This document shows, piece after piece, positions 1-6,226 of a DNA stretch of 9,018 nucleotides. This DNA is from Deltaproteobacteria bacterium (GTDB lineage: Bacteria; Myxococcota; B64-G9), in assembly GCA_030591745.1 (NCBI GenBank), contig JAUVAM010000093.1:1-9018 (forward strand), read 5' to 3'. The first letter of the stretch is position 1, and every line of letters starts with the position of its first letter. The translations under genes and the position numbers were made by a program. The notes under the pieces are model-generated. The model ran no database searches and was not told the DNA's origin. It saw nothing but the letters and a program-made list of their open reading frames with translations.

Positions 1-29
1 TCGACATGTGGCGTTCGGGGACCAAGTCC

Positions 30-833
30 TCAGCCTGAATCATCTCGCGACAAACCCTGATCCAGAAGATGGCTGGGGCGCACATGCTTCAGCGCCGCAA
101 GCATGGAGCGCCTAACACGCGGATGACTATCTGCCATGCCTTCGATCAGGCGACGAACCTGCTCGCGCTGCGATTCGGCCTTGCCCGTGACGTAAGGACA
201 GGCGACGGACACCGGCTCGAAATCACATTCGATCGCGTATTGTTTCAGCAGGGCATCTTCGACATAGAGCAGGGGACGAATCACCGTGTTCCGTCCATCA
301 TCCGAGCGCAGGCTTGTGGGCATGGCTTTGAGCTGACCCGTGAAGAACAAGTTCAACAACAGGGTCTCGAGCGTGTCGTCCAAATGATGGCCCAAGGCGA
401 TCTTGTTACAGCCTCGTTCTGGCGCCAAATCATAAAGAAAACCACGCCGCAAACGAGCGCAAAGGGCACAGGGATTCGACCCGGGACGCAGCCTGTCCTC
501 CACACATTGCTTGATTCCGCGCGAAAGTACCTCCACCTCCAGCCCTTGTGCGGCCATACGCTCCTTGACCCGAGGCCCTGCCGTCGGATCCCATCCCGCG
601 TCCACGAAGACAGGCAACAATTCAAAGTTGTGCTCAAAACGCCTGCGATGCAGTTCAAGCAAACTAAGCAGCGCGAACGAGTCTTTTCCGCCGGAGACAG
701 CCACCAGTATCCGATCACCGGCCTCGATGAGCCGATGGTCGCCGATGGCCTGACCCACCCGGCGCATAATCAAATGCTCGAGATCCGATCGAGGTTTGGC
801 CCTGCCCTGTCCACCCACAGCCACGTCTGTCAC
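30..833 (-). CDS. ttcA: tRNA 2-thiocytidine(32) synthetase TtcA
   Basis: A PP-loop ATPase of the TtcA/TtuA family. The family adenylates C32 in certain tRNAs and replaces its O2 with sulfur, using an iron-sulfur cluster, in the cytoplasm. Visible motifs are the PP-loop SGGKDS (residues 47-52), the CALCARLRRGFLY block with C122 and C125, GHHLDDTLETLLLN, the IRPLLYV segment, and C212 in the ACPYVTG block. I recall E. coli TtcA using C122, C125 and C213 as cluster ligands, so this numbering fits well. The frame stays open to 1001, but the extra N-terminus is the out-of-frame reading of an upstream gene. The GTG at 833 forms a GTGA overlap with that gene's stop and gives 267 aa, with a shorter C-terminus than the roughly 311-aa E. 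coli protein. There is no clear Shine-Dalgarno sequence, so translational coupling is likely. Other possible starts are GTG 824, GTG 818 and ATG 767. The function call is firm; the start is probable. Confidence 0.93.
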   Translation of the reverse strand: MTDVAVGGQGRAKPRSDLEHLIMRRVGQAIGDHRLIEAGDRILVAVSGGKDSFALLSLLELHRRRFEHNFELLPVFVDAGWDPTAGPRVKERMAAQGLEVEVLSRGIKQCVEDRLRPGSNPCALCARLRRGFLYDLAPERGCNKIALGHHLDDTLETLLLNLFFTGQLKAMPTSLRSDDGRNTVIRPLLYVEDALLKQYAIECDFEPVSVACPYVTGKAESQREQVRRLIEGMADSHPRVRRSMLAALKHVRPSHLLDQGLSRDDSG

Positions 834-1018
834 CGCTTGGATTTTTTGCCACGACGCCAAAAAAAACGGAACACCGCATAGGCCGTTGCAGCCAATGCCA
901 ACCAACCCCCGTTGACCGCCGGATCCGTAAAACGCACACCAATGAACGGCTCTTGCCCCAACCCATTCCAGGCAAAAATCCCAGCCGTCAAAAGAATCCA
1001 AATTATCATCGCGATCAT
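830..1018 (-). CDS. small two-helix membrane protein upstream of ttcA
   Basis: A 62-residue protein of unrecognised family. It has two hydrophobic stretches, roughly residues 1-19 and 37-53, joined by a polar loop containing GQEPFIGVRF. It ends in a basic tail (FWRRGKKSKR). By the positive-inside rule the C-terminus should face the cytoplasm. An AGAGGTGG ribosome-binding-like stretch lies just upstream of the ATG at 1018; the spacing is tight, and the ATG at 1009 is an alternative. The TGA stop (832-830) overlaps the GTG start of ttcA as GTGA, so the two genes should be co-translated in that order. Its start codon lies only 25 bp from the left end of the transposase unit. That it is a real gene is inferred from the membrane-protein composition, the ribosome-binding site and the coupling; no homologue was recognised. 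Confidence 0.7.
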   Translation of the reverse strand: MIAMIIWILLTAGIFAWNGLGQEPFIGVRFTDPAVNGGWLALAATAYAVFRFFWRRGKKSKR

Positions 1019-1043
1019 GCCACCTCTATATCACAAAATAGTA

Positions 1044-1070
1044 GGGGACGTAGCTTGCGATTTTGCGATT
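1044..1070 (+). repeat. left 27-bp inverted repeat of the RAYT unit
   Basis: Exactly the reverse complement of 2368-2394. It starts with four G and contains ACGTAGCTTGCGA followed by a second TGCGATT, so it carries a short internal direct repeat. A GTAG tetranucleotide, the type of motif RAYTs use to recognise REP ends, overlaps its outer edge (1041-1044), and another lies inside (1050-1053). Identity stops abruptly on both sides. Confidence 0.9.
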
Positions 1071-1078
1071 CGTCATCA

Positions 1079-1115
1079 ACTCAGGGTATCTCATTCAATT
1101 CCTTGAATCCTGACT
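1079..1115 (+). other. imperfect bulged hairpin inside the left repeat
   Basis: ATTCAA (1093-1098) and TTGAAT (1103-1108) pair around a TTCC loop. ACTCAGG (1079-1085) then pairs with CCTGACT (1109-1115) with one mismatch, leaving a 7-nt bulge on the 5' arm. A bulged stem close to the end is the kind of structure IS200-like and REP enzymes recognise. A GTAG follows at 1119-1122. Function is inferred. Confidence 0.55.
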
Positions 1116-1248
1116 CGTGTAGTCTTTCCGGACACCGAACGAAGAATGTCGAACCATCCCGATTTCCAGATGCCAACAATTTCAAGCAAGTGAGCTAAGC
1201 CCTCTCGCCTGGCATATTTCTTGGAGACAAGTATGGAGGGAGGTCAAA

Positions 1249-2286
1249 ATGCCAAGAGATGTTCGCCTAGACGCCGAAGGAGCCCTTCACCATGTAGTCA
1301 TTCGGGGCATTGAAAAACGCAACATTTTCCTTGGGCCTGAAGACTATTTAGACTTCCTGGACCGACTGAGCATCGTCTTTGGCTCAACAGGCACCATTTC
1401 ACATGCTTGGAGCCTTCTGCCCAACCACGCCCATCTATTCCTGAAATCAGCCCGGGCTGGCCTGCCAACAATCATGCGTCGGATATTGACAGGCTATGCG
1501 GGTGCCTTCAATCGACGTCATCGACGAGTGGGACATCTTTTCCAAAATCGATATCAATCAACACTCGTCGAAGAAGACCCGTATTTACTCGCCCTGATCG
1601 CCTATATCCACCTCAATCCTTTTCTCCACGGATTTCTGGATGCCTGGGAACAGATAGACGACTACCCTTGGACGGGACACAACGCGATGTTAGGAAAGGT
1701 AGAAATCCCATGGATGAACGTCGATTTCACCATGGACTACATTTCTCCTGCCCGAGAAGACGCCAAAAAAAAGTACCTCCAGATGCTCCAGGAAAGAGCT
1801 GCATCAGAAGTCAGCATGGACCTCGAAGGTGGTGGACTTGTGCGAAGCGCTGGAGGATGGAAAGCCATCACGGAACTAAGAAGAGGACGAGAGCGATGGG
1901 CCTTTGATGAGCGAATCTTGGGATCTGGACCATTTGTCGAAAGCCTGCTGCAGCAGCTCGGAAAACAGGCCCCATCTGAAAACCCATCAAAATCCATTTT
2001 ACTCCACTCGCTGATACCCAAATGGGCATCCATGGCGGGAATCCTGCCATCCGAACTACTCGATTCTTGCAAAAAACGCAGCGTAACACGCCTCCGGAAA
2101 AAAATTGCTTTTCTAGCTATCCGATATCTTGGGATGGCACCGATCGAAGTGTCTCGAGTCCTGAAGTGCAGTCCATCCACAATATCTAGGGGCATAGAAA
2201 AACTGACCGAAAATGTAGACGATGAATTCCTGAATTGGATCCGCATTGCCATGCTGGACTGTCAAATCGCAACGAAAGCAGCATGA
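1249..2286 (+). CDS. REP-associated tyrosine transposase (RAYT) with C-terminal DnaA-like helix-turn-helix
   Basis: A 345-aa Y1-transposase/HUH-endonuclease protein that would nick and rejoin single-stranded DNA at hairpin ends. The N-terminal catalytic domain spans about residues 1-150. The HUH motif is H60-A-H62 in LLPNHAHLFL, and the predicted nucleophile is Y119 in AYIHLNP, which matches my recollection of Y115 in the E. coli enzyme. The family block NRRHRRVGHLFQNRY lies at 88-102. Residues about 250-320 (SVTRLRKKIAFLAIRYLG, then a helix-turn-helix ending TISRGIEKL) resemble the DNA-binding domain IV of DnaA, an extension seen in long RAYTs. The ATG at 1249 is preceded by a strong GGAGGGAGGT (1235-1244). 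The frame is intact and the motifs are complete, so it is probably active or recently active. It lies alone between the inverted repeats; I see no convincing promoter. Confidence 0.92.
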   Translation: MPRDVRLDAEGALHHVVIRGIEKRNIFLGPEDYLDFLDRLSIVFGSTGTISHAWSLLPNHAHLFLKSARAGLPTIMRRILTGYAGAFNRRHRRVGHLFQNRYQSTLVEEDPYLLALIAYIHLNPFLHGFLDAWEQIDDYPWTGHNAMLGKVEIPWMNVDFTMDYISPAREDAKKKYLQMLQERAASEVSMDLEGGGLVRSAGGWKAITELRRGRERWAFDERILGSGPFVESLLQQLGKQAPSENPSKSILLHSLIPKWASMAGILPSELLDSCKKRSVTRLRKKIAFLAIRYLGMAPIEVSRVLKCSPSTISRGIEKLTENVDDEFLNWIRIAMLDCQIATKAA

Positions 2287-2320
2287 CCCAAATCATTCGC
2301 CCTAAACACCCCATAAACAA

Positions 2321-2362
2321 AAGAGAAGACCCAAGGCATCGGCCTTCGATCGACTCTCTTTT
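2321..2362 (+). other. imperfect hairpin downstream of the transposase gene, inside the right repeat
   Basis: AAGAGA (2321-2326) pairs with TCTCTT (2355-2360), and AAGGC (2333-2337) pairs with GCCTT (2342-2346) around an ATCG loop, with an internal loop between the two stems. It is followed by TTTT (2359-2362). It mirrors the hairpin inside the left repeat and could be the right-end recognition structure, a weak Rho-independent terminator for the transposase gene, or both. Its T tract is short for a terminator. Confidence 0.45.
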
Positions 2363-2367
2363 CATCA

Positions 2368-2394
2368 AATCGCAAAATCGCAAGCTACGTCCCC
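2368..2394 (-). repeat. right 27-bp inverted repeat of the RAYT unit
   Basis: Exact reverse complement of 1044-1070. It lies 36 bp before the GTG at 2431 and 45 bp before the preferred start of the TPR lipoprotein gene. Just inside both repeats the plus strand carries TCATCAA (1073-1079 and 2362-2368), which may be coincidence. Confidence 0.9.
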
Positions 2395-2439
2395 CTTTTC
2401 TGTCTCTCTTTTCTGGGATAGCATCGGGGGGTGATGAGA

Positions 2440-2838
2440 ATGCAAAACAAGAATTTACTTGGGTTGGCGATAATCGCACTGGCTTTGGGCTGTGCAGGTT
2501 GTGCAACGGCGTCCGCGGCAGCAGAGAAAAAGCCTTCTGTTGCAGCAAAGCAAAAATCCACACGCAACGCCTCTGCCATGGCCTACGAACACTACATGAA
2601 GGCCCGGCTGATGGAAGGCAAAGGTTTGTTGAGCAAGGCCACGTTGGAGCTGCGTCAGGCTTTGGTTTACGATCCCGCCTCCCATTACCTGCATACACGC
2701 CTCGGCCAGCTCTACGCTCGCCAGGGCCTTTGGAAAAAAGCGAGCCAGCAAGCCAGCGCCGCACTGCGCCTCAATCCCGAGGCCATCCCGGCGCTCATGC
2801 TCCGGGCCAACACCCTCGCCCGCCAAAAAAAAGAATAA
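2440..2838 (+). CDS. TPR lipoprotein, 5' fragment (frameshifted from the gene continuing at 2846)
   Basis: The N-terminal 132 residues of a TPR lipoprotein. A signal peptide (MQNKNLLGLAIIALALGC) leads to a lipidation site at LGC or the CAGC just after it, so the protein should be exported and membrane-anchored. About two and a half TPR units follow, including the SKATLELRQALVYDP and KKASQQASAALRLNP helices. The frame ends at TAA (2836-2838), right after an A8 run (2825-2832), in the middle of a TPR helix. Deleting one A reads straight into the frame that continues to 4273 as KKNKEAVRAYQQVVALDP. ATG 2440 is preferred because the G-run at 2426-2431 lies 8 nt upstream; GTG 2431 and ATG 2434 are also in frame. 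This is half of one gene rather than a complete small protein. Confidence 0.85.
   Translation: MQNKNLLGLAIIALALGCAGCATASAAAEKKPSVAAKQKSTRNASAMAYEHYMKARLMEGKGLLSKATLELRQALVYDPASHYLHTRLGQLYARQGLWKKASQQASAALRLNPEAIPALMLRANTLARQKKE
2825..2832 (+). other. A8 homopolymer at the frameshift in the TPR lipoprotein gene
   Basis: Eight A residues within CGCC-A8-GAATAAGGAGG. With seven A the two TPR frames join without a break in the repeat pattern; with eight the first frame stops at TAA 2836-2838. A TAAGGAGG sequence overlaps the stop and lies 2 nt before GTG 2846. Reinitiation is therefore conceivable, though the spacing is short. A sequencing or assembly error, a real mutation, slippage during transcription and programmed frameshifting all remain possible. 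Confidence 0.85.
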
Positions 2839-2845
2839 GGAGGCC

Positions 2846-4273
2846 GTGCGCGCCTACCAGCAAGTCGTGGCCCTGGATCCCAAGCGAATCCAAGCTTACG
2901 CCCGCCAGGCCACTCTTCATCTGAACGCGGGAGAAAAAAACAAGGCCCTGGTCGTTCTGAAACAAATGACCGACGCCAACCCGAATTCAGCCGAAGGCTT
3001 TCGCCAACTCGGTGCCATTCATTTTGAACGCGGCGACGAGAAGCTGGCCGAAAGGTACTTTCGGCGCACATTGCAACTGGACTCCTCCGATGAACGAACC
3101 ATCGGCACCTTGACCAGCCTGCTTGAACAGCAAGGGCGCTACAGTGAAGCCATCCAGGTTTTCATCGAAGCATTGGAGGCTCGCCCTGAAGACCCATCCT
3201 ATATGCTCACCATGGCGCAACTCTATTTGAAGGATGGGGACGACAAGTCGGCCGAGGCCTATATCGAACAACTGCGTTCCAGCGATCCGGACAACGCCAG
3301 CTATATCGCTCGGGCATACATGGAGATCAATCTGCACCAACGGGCCATCAAGGAATTAGAGCAGGTCTTGGTCCGGCGGCCCGACATGCAATCCGAGCGC
3401 TTGCTCTTGGCCTATCTGTACCAGGATCAAAAACAGTGGGACCAATCCTTGACTCACCTGGCCAAAGTGCCGAAGGACTCCCGATTTTATTTAAAGGCTC
3501 AGTCCAGCATCGGATTCGCCCTGCAACAAACCGGACGATTGGACGAAGCCCGTCAGGTGCTCAAGCAAGCCCTGAGCCTGGCCACGGGAGACCAGGATGT
3601 TGCCCGACTCTACCGCAACCTGGCCTCGGCCTGCGCCAAGTCGGGCAAGTTCAAAGAGGGTCTGCGATTACTCGACGACGCCATCCGCCAACACCCGGAT
3701 CTCACCGAACTCTGGGAAGCGAAAGCAGGCCTGCTGGTCGAAGCAAAACGCGGCCCCGAGGCCATCGCCACATTGAAACGAGTCCTGAAGAAAAAACCGA
3801 ACGATCCGGGTTTGTTGTATAGCCTGGGGGCGCTGTATGAACAACTGGGCCAAGTCGACAAAAGCCTTGCCAACATGCGTAAGCTTCTTCTCCTGGAACC
3901 CAACAATGCATCAGCCATGAATTTTATCGGCTACACCCTGGCGGACAACGGCCGTCAACTCGACGAAGCCGAACGCCTGATACGGCGCGCCCTTTTGCTG
4001 AGCCCCGGCAATGGAGCCTTCACCGACTCTTTGGGATGGGTCCTCTACCGCAAGGGGGACTTTGCTCAGGCGCTGGAAATGCTCAAACGCGCTGACAGCA
4101 TCAGCCCAGGCGAATCCGTGATCATCATGCACGCGGGCGACGCCTACAAAAAACTGGGAAAAGAAAAAGAAGCCATCTCAGAGTACCGCCGGGCCCTGGC
4201 AGCCAACCCAAACGACAAAGAACAGGCTGACATCATCAAGCGCCTGGAAGGATTGGGGGTCAAACTGCCCTGA
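2846..4273 (+). CDS. TPR lipoprotein, 3' fragment (most of the TPR array)
   Basis: 475 residues that are almost entirely TPR repeats. About 14 units of roughly 34 residues can be followed, such as KAQSSIGFALQQTGRLDEA and DSLGWVLYRKGDFAQALEML. Together with the upstream fragment the full protein would be about 610 aa with some 16 TPRs, a lipid-anchored superhelical scaffold probably acting in envelope assembly. The NFIGYTLADNGRQLDEAERL then DSLGWVLYRKGD pattern is like TPR proteins I recall next to lolB in Pseudomonas. Here a LolB-like lipoprotein lies about 2 kb downstream, beyond an opposing gene. The GTG at 2846 is only the first start codon left after the frameshift and is unlikely to be the natural start, since it falls inside a TPR helix. 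The stop overlaps the convergent amidase gene by 14 bp. TPR identity is firm; partners are inferred. Confidence 0.85.
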   Translation: MRAYQQVVALDPKRIQAYARQATLHLNAGEKNKALVVLKQMTDANPNSAEGFRQLGAIHFERGDEKLAERYFRRTLQLDSSDERTIGTLTSLLEQQGRYSEAIQVFIEALEARPEDPSYMLTMAQLYLKDGDDKSAEAYIEQLRSSDPDNASYIARAYMEINLHQRAIKELEQVLVRRPDMQSERLLLAYLYQDQKQWDQSLTHLAKVPKDSRFYLKAQSSIGFALQQTGRLDEARQVLKQALSLATGDQDVARLYRNLASACAKSGKFKEGLRLLDDAIRQHPDLTELWEAKAGLLVEAKRGPEAIATLKRVLKKKPNDPGLLYSLGALYEQLGQVDKSLANMRKLLLLEPNNASAMNFIGYTLADNGRQLDEAERLIRRALLLSPGNGAFTDSLGWVLYRKGDFAQALEMLKRADSISPGESVIIMHAGDAYKKLGKEKEAISEYRRALAANPNDKEQADIIKRLEGLGVKLP

Positions 4274-5603
4274 TGGGGGGTGTGAGCTCAAGCCCCAGCA
4301 AGTCTTCCACCGCAGATCCCCAAGCCAACAGGCGCGCGTCGTCGCCAGACACGCCCACCAACTGCAAACCTGCCGGCAAACCATCGACCAGTCCCATGGG
4401 CAAAGACAGGGCCGGCTGACCGGTAAAATTAAAAGGACAGGTATAAATCAAATACTCGTGTGGAGCCGCCACGGGGAAGGGACGCGCCGTAGCAGGTGTG
4501 GTCGGCGAAACCAGGGCATCCAAGTCCTGATCCGCCATGGCCTTCCGCAAGGCGCGCTCAATCTGTTCTTGCCGAGATAATGCTTTCTCTCGTTGACGCG
4601 GGTCCTGTCGCTCGCCTCGTTCCAAATCCCGGCGCAGGTCTTCACCGAAAAGCTCAGGGGCCTCTTTCAACCTCGACTCATGAAAGCTGAAAGCCTCGGC
4701 GGGATAGATGCCGGCCAAAGTCCTCAAGCCAAGCTCAAGCTCAGGCACCCCTATGCCGACCAGGGCCACACCCGCGCCCTCCAAAATCGCAAGCGTTCGG
4801 TCGAAACAGGCCCCCATCCCTGCCTCCGGAGCCAGGCCGAATCCGTCCAAGACCCCCAGCCGCAATCCACCGAGCCCGGCCGATTCTTGGAAGCTTTCGC
4901 CATGCAGGTCCGGCACCAGGCTTCGCATAACCCGTCCCAGGTCCTTCACCCGCCGGACCAAGGGCCCCACGTGGTCCAGACTGGTCGACAAGGGCATGAC
5001 GCCCTCGGTCGAGATCAAGGCCCGCGTCGGCTTGAAACCCACGACGCCACAAAGACTGGCCGGAATTCGCACCGAGCCGCCCGTGTCCGTACCCAAGGCC
5101 AGATCCACGATGCCGGCCGCCACTGCGGCAGCCGAACCACCGCTGGAGCCGCCAGGCGTCAGTTCCAGACCCCAGGGGTTACGAACCGGACCGTAGTGTG
5201 AGTTATCGCAGGTCACCCCGTTCGCCAACTCGTGCATATTGCTTCGCCCGACCACCAGGGCTCCAGCCCGCCGCAACAACTCGACTACCTTGGCATCCCG
5301 TTCGGGTCGGCGCTCGGCGTAAGCCGCTGAACCACCACTGGAAATACGCCCCGCCTCGTCAATATTGTCCTTGATGGCCACGGGCAGGCCGGCCAACTCA
5401 CCCATGGCTCCGCCTTGCTTCCGCGAGGCATCGAGCTTTTTCGCCTCCTCAAGGACTTGCTCCCGATGCACTCGCAAGAAGGCGTTGATTTTGGGATTCA
5501 CGGCATCCAAACGCCGAAGGCAGGTCCGAACGTCCTCAAATGCTGAAACCGATCCATCCCGCTCAGGCTGATTCAGTCCCAACTTCTCATTTTTTTCGCT
5601 CAT
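4260..5603 (-). CDS. amidase-signature family hydrolase (GatA-like)
   Basis: 447 aa with the complete amidase-signature core, a family that hydrolyses or transfers amide groups through a Ser-cisSer-Lys triad. The triad is K78 (GLPVAIKDNI), S153 (PGGSSGGSAAAVAAG) and S177 (DTGGSVRIPAS). Spacings of 99 and 24 residues equal those I recall for FAAH and S. aureus GatA (K79, S154, S178). The C-terminus has the usual CPFNFTGQPALSLPMG block. No gatB or gatC lies in the window, and the region after the nucleophile reads more like a general amidase than GatA, so the substrate is unknown and no symbol is given. The frame opens from TTG 5642, but that codon sits in the -35 box; ATG 5603 fits the family numbering and the promoter. 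The 3' end overlaps the convergent TPR gene by 14 bp. Confidence 0.9.
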   Translation of the reverse strand: MSEKNEKLGLNQPERDGSVSAFEDVRTCLRRLDAVNPKINAFLRVHREQVLEEAKKLDASRKQGGAMGELAGLPVAIKDNIDEAGRISSGGSAAYAERRPERDAKVVELLRRAGALVVGRSNMHELANGVTCDNSHYGPVRNPWGLELTPGGSSGGSAAAVAAGIVDLALGTDTGGSVRIPASLCGVVGFKPTRALISTEGVMPLSTSLDHVGPLVRRVKDLGRVMRSLVPDLHGESFQESAGLGGLRLGVLDGFGLAPEAGMGACFDRTLAILEGAGVALVGIGVPELELGLRTLAGIYPAEAFSFHESRLKEAPELFGEDLRRDLERGERQDPRQREKALSRQEQIERALRKAMADQDLDALVSPTTPATARPFPVAAPHEYLIYTCPFNFTGQPALSLPMGLVDGLPAGLQLVGVSGDDARLLAWGSAVEDLLGLELTPPIRAV

Positions 5604-5609
5604 AGAAAG

Positions 5610-5639
5610 ATTGTAGCCCCTGAGGCTCAAACTTGACAA
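5610..5639 (-). promoter_or_regulatory. sigma70-type promoter for the amidase gene, predicted leaderless
   Basis: On the minus strand TTGTCA (5639-5634) and TACAAT (5615-5610), each 5/6 to consensus, are separated by 18 nt. Six bases separate the -10 box from the ATG at 5603, so transcription should start at or next to the A of the start codon, giving an mRNA without a leader. No Shine-Dalgarno sequence is suitably placed, which agrees. Confidence 0.65.
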
Positions 5640-5661
5640 CAATCCCGCAAGTATCTATGAT
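5633..5661 (+). promoter_or_regulatory. sigma70-type promoter for the FHA-lipoprotein operon
   Basis: TTGACA (5633-5638, perfect) and TATGAT (5656-5661, 5/6) are separated by exactly 17 nt, which is near ideal. The expected start is near 5668, giving a leader of about 22 nt before ATG 5690. Its -35 box shares five of six positions with the divergent amidase promoter, so the two polymerase sites cannot be occupied together. Confidence 0.72.
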
Positions 5662-5689
5662 TTCGGAGGATTTCAAACGAGCAACCATC

Positions 5690-6226
5690 ATGCCCTCACA
5701 AATCAAGGACTACTTGCAGTCGGCCCACCAACTGGACCGTGATGCCTTTGTCGAACGGCATCCACACGCCGTATTGGTCCAGCGATCGGATTCCAACGCG
5801 ACCGATCCACGCAACGAGTATCGATCTACCTTGAAGATGCGCATTGATCCCAAGACCAAGGAAGTTCGCGTCGAGCCCATCCCGCCCAGTCCACTGGATC
5901 GGGTTATCGAACTAACCAAAACCGCGGCGGATTCGTTCCCAGAGAAGGTCTTAGTGGGCCGAACCGAAACCAACGACATCGCCCTGGCGGATCTGACCGT
6001 ATCCAAGCACCATGCCTTTTTCAAAGCCGACGAAGATGCGGGTCGGGTCTTGCTGACCGACACCGGATCGACCAACGGTACGCAGGTCAACGGACAGCCC
6101 CTGCCGGCCAGGCAATCGCGCTACCTGCACGACGGAGATCAACTGTCTTTTGGAGATGTGCGTTTCATCTTCTTCTCTGCCGAAGCCTTCTTTGACTTGT
6201 TGGGTAGCCTGTCGGTGCTGCTATGA
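5690..6226 (+). CDS. FHA-domain protein
   Basis: 178 aa, predicted cytoplasmic. The C-terminal half is a canonical forkhead-associated domain, a phosphothreonine-binding module: VGRTETNDI (G90-R91), LTVSKHH (S105, H108), TGSTNGT (125-131) and VNG (133-135). All residues normally needed for phosphopeptide binding are present. The N-terminal 80 residues (starting MPSQIKDYLQSAHQ) match no domain I recognise and may carry the output or a partner site. The C-terminus is hydrophobic (FFDLLGSLSVLL). ATG 5690 is chosen because upstream in-frame starts (TTG 5633, ATG 5657) fall within the promoter boxes. The Shine-Dalgarno sequence is weak; a GGAGG at 5665-5669 is too far away. It is first in an operon, and its stop overlaps the next start as ATGA. 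No Ser/Thr kinase is present in the window, so the phosphorylated partner is unknown. Confidence 0.88.
   Translation: MPSQIKDYLQSAHQLDRDAFVERHPHAVLVQRSDSNATDPRNEYRSTLKMRIDPKTKEVRVEPIPPSPLDRVIELTKTAADSFPEKVLVGRTETNDIALADLTVSKHHAFFKADEDAGRVLLTDTGSTNGTQVNGQPLPARQSRYLHDGDQLSFGDVRFIFFSAEAFFDLLGSLSVLL

Larger units (their letters stand above)
1044..2394 (+). mobile_element. RAYT (IS200-like, REP-associated) transposase unit with 27-bp inverted ends
   Basis: A 1351-bp unit bounded by two exact 27-bp inverted repeats, at 1044-1070 and 2368-2394. Just inside each is an imperfect hairpin (1079-1115 and 2321-2360). The only gene is a Y1/HUH-family transposase. No target-site duplication is visible, as expected for this enzyme class. 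RAYTs are usually single-copy genes flanked by REP-type palindromes rather than self-spreading insertion sequences, so the unit may be a resident RAYT locus or a recent insertion. It almost completely fills the space between two divergent genes. The boundaries are inferred from where the repeat identity ends. Confidence 0.75.

Noticed and set aside
1..29. A possible next gene on the minus strand starting with ATG at 7-5.
   Set aside because: Only a few codons are visible and there is no clear ribosome-binding site, so nothing can be supported.
69..881. A 270-codon open frame on the plus strand, opposite ttcA.
   Set aside because: It is antisense to a gene with clear TtcA motifs, has no recognisable domain or ribosome-binding site, and its composition is that of a mirrored coding strand.
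834..1001. An N-terminal extension of TtcA up to 1001.
   Set aside because: The extension (rich in Cys, Trp and Gly) resembles no TtcA, and it reads out of frame through the small membrane protein gene; GTG 833 gives family-like cysteine numbering.
2825..2838. Programmed -1 frameshifting of the dnaX type at the A-run.
   Set aside because: Joining the frames needs a +1 (or -2) shift, not -1, and the ribosome-binding-like sequence lies after the run rather than before it; homopolymer length error or slippage is a better explanation.
4782..4794. A 13-base match in the amidase gene to part of the 27-bp inverted repeat.
   Set aside because: It lies within conserved coding sequence (LAILEGAG), is far shorter than the repeat, and has no hairpin beside it; most likely chance.
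4260..5603. Naming the amidase gatA.
   Set aside because: The triad spacing matches GatA but also every amidase-signature enzyme; there is no gatB or gatC nearby, and the segments after the nucleophile look like a general amidase.
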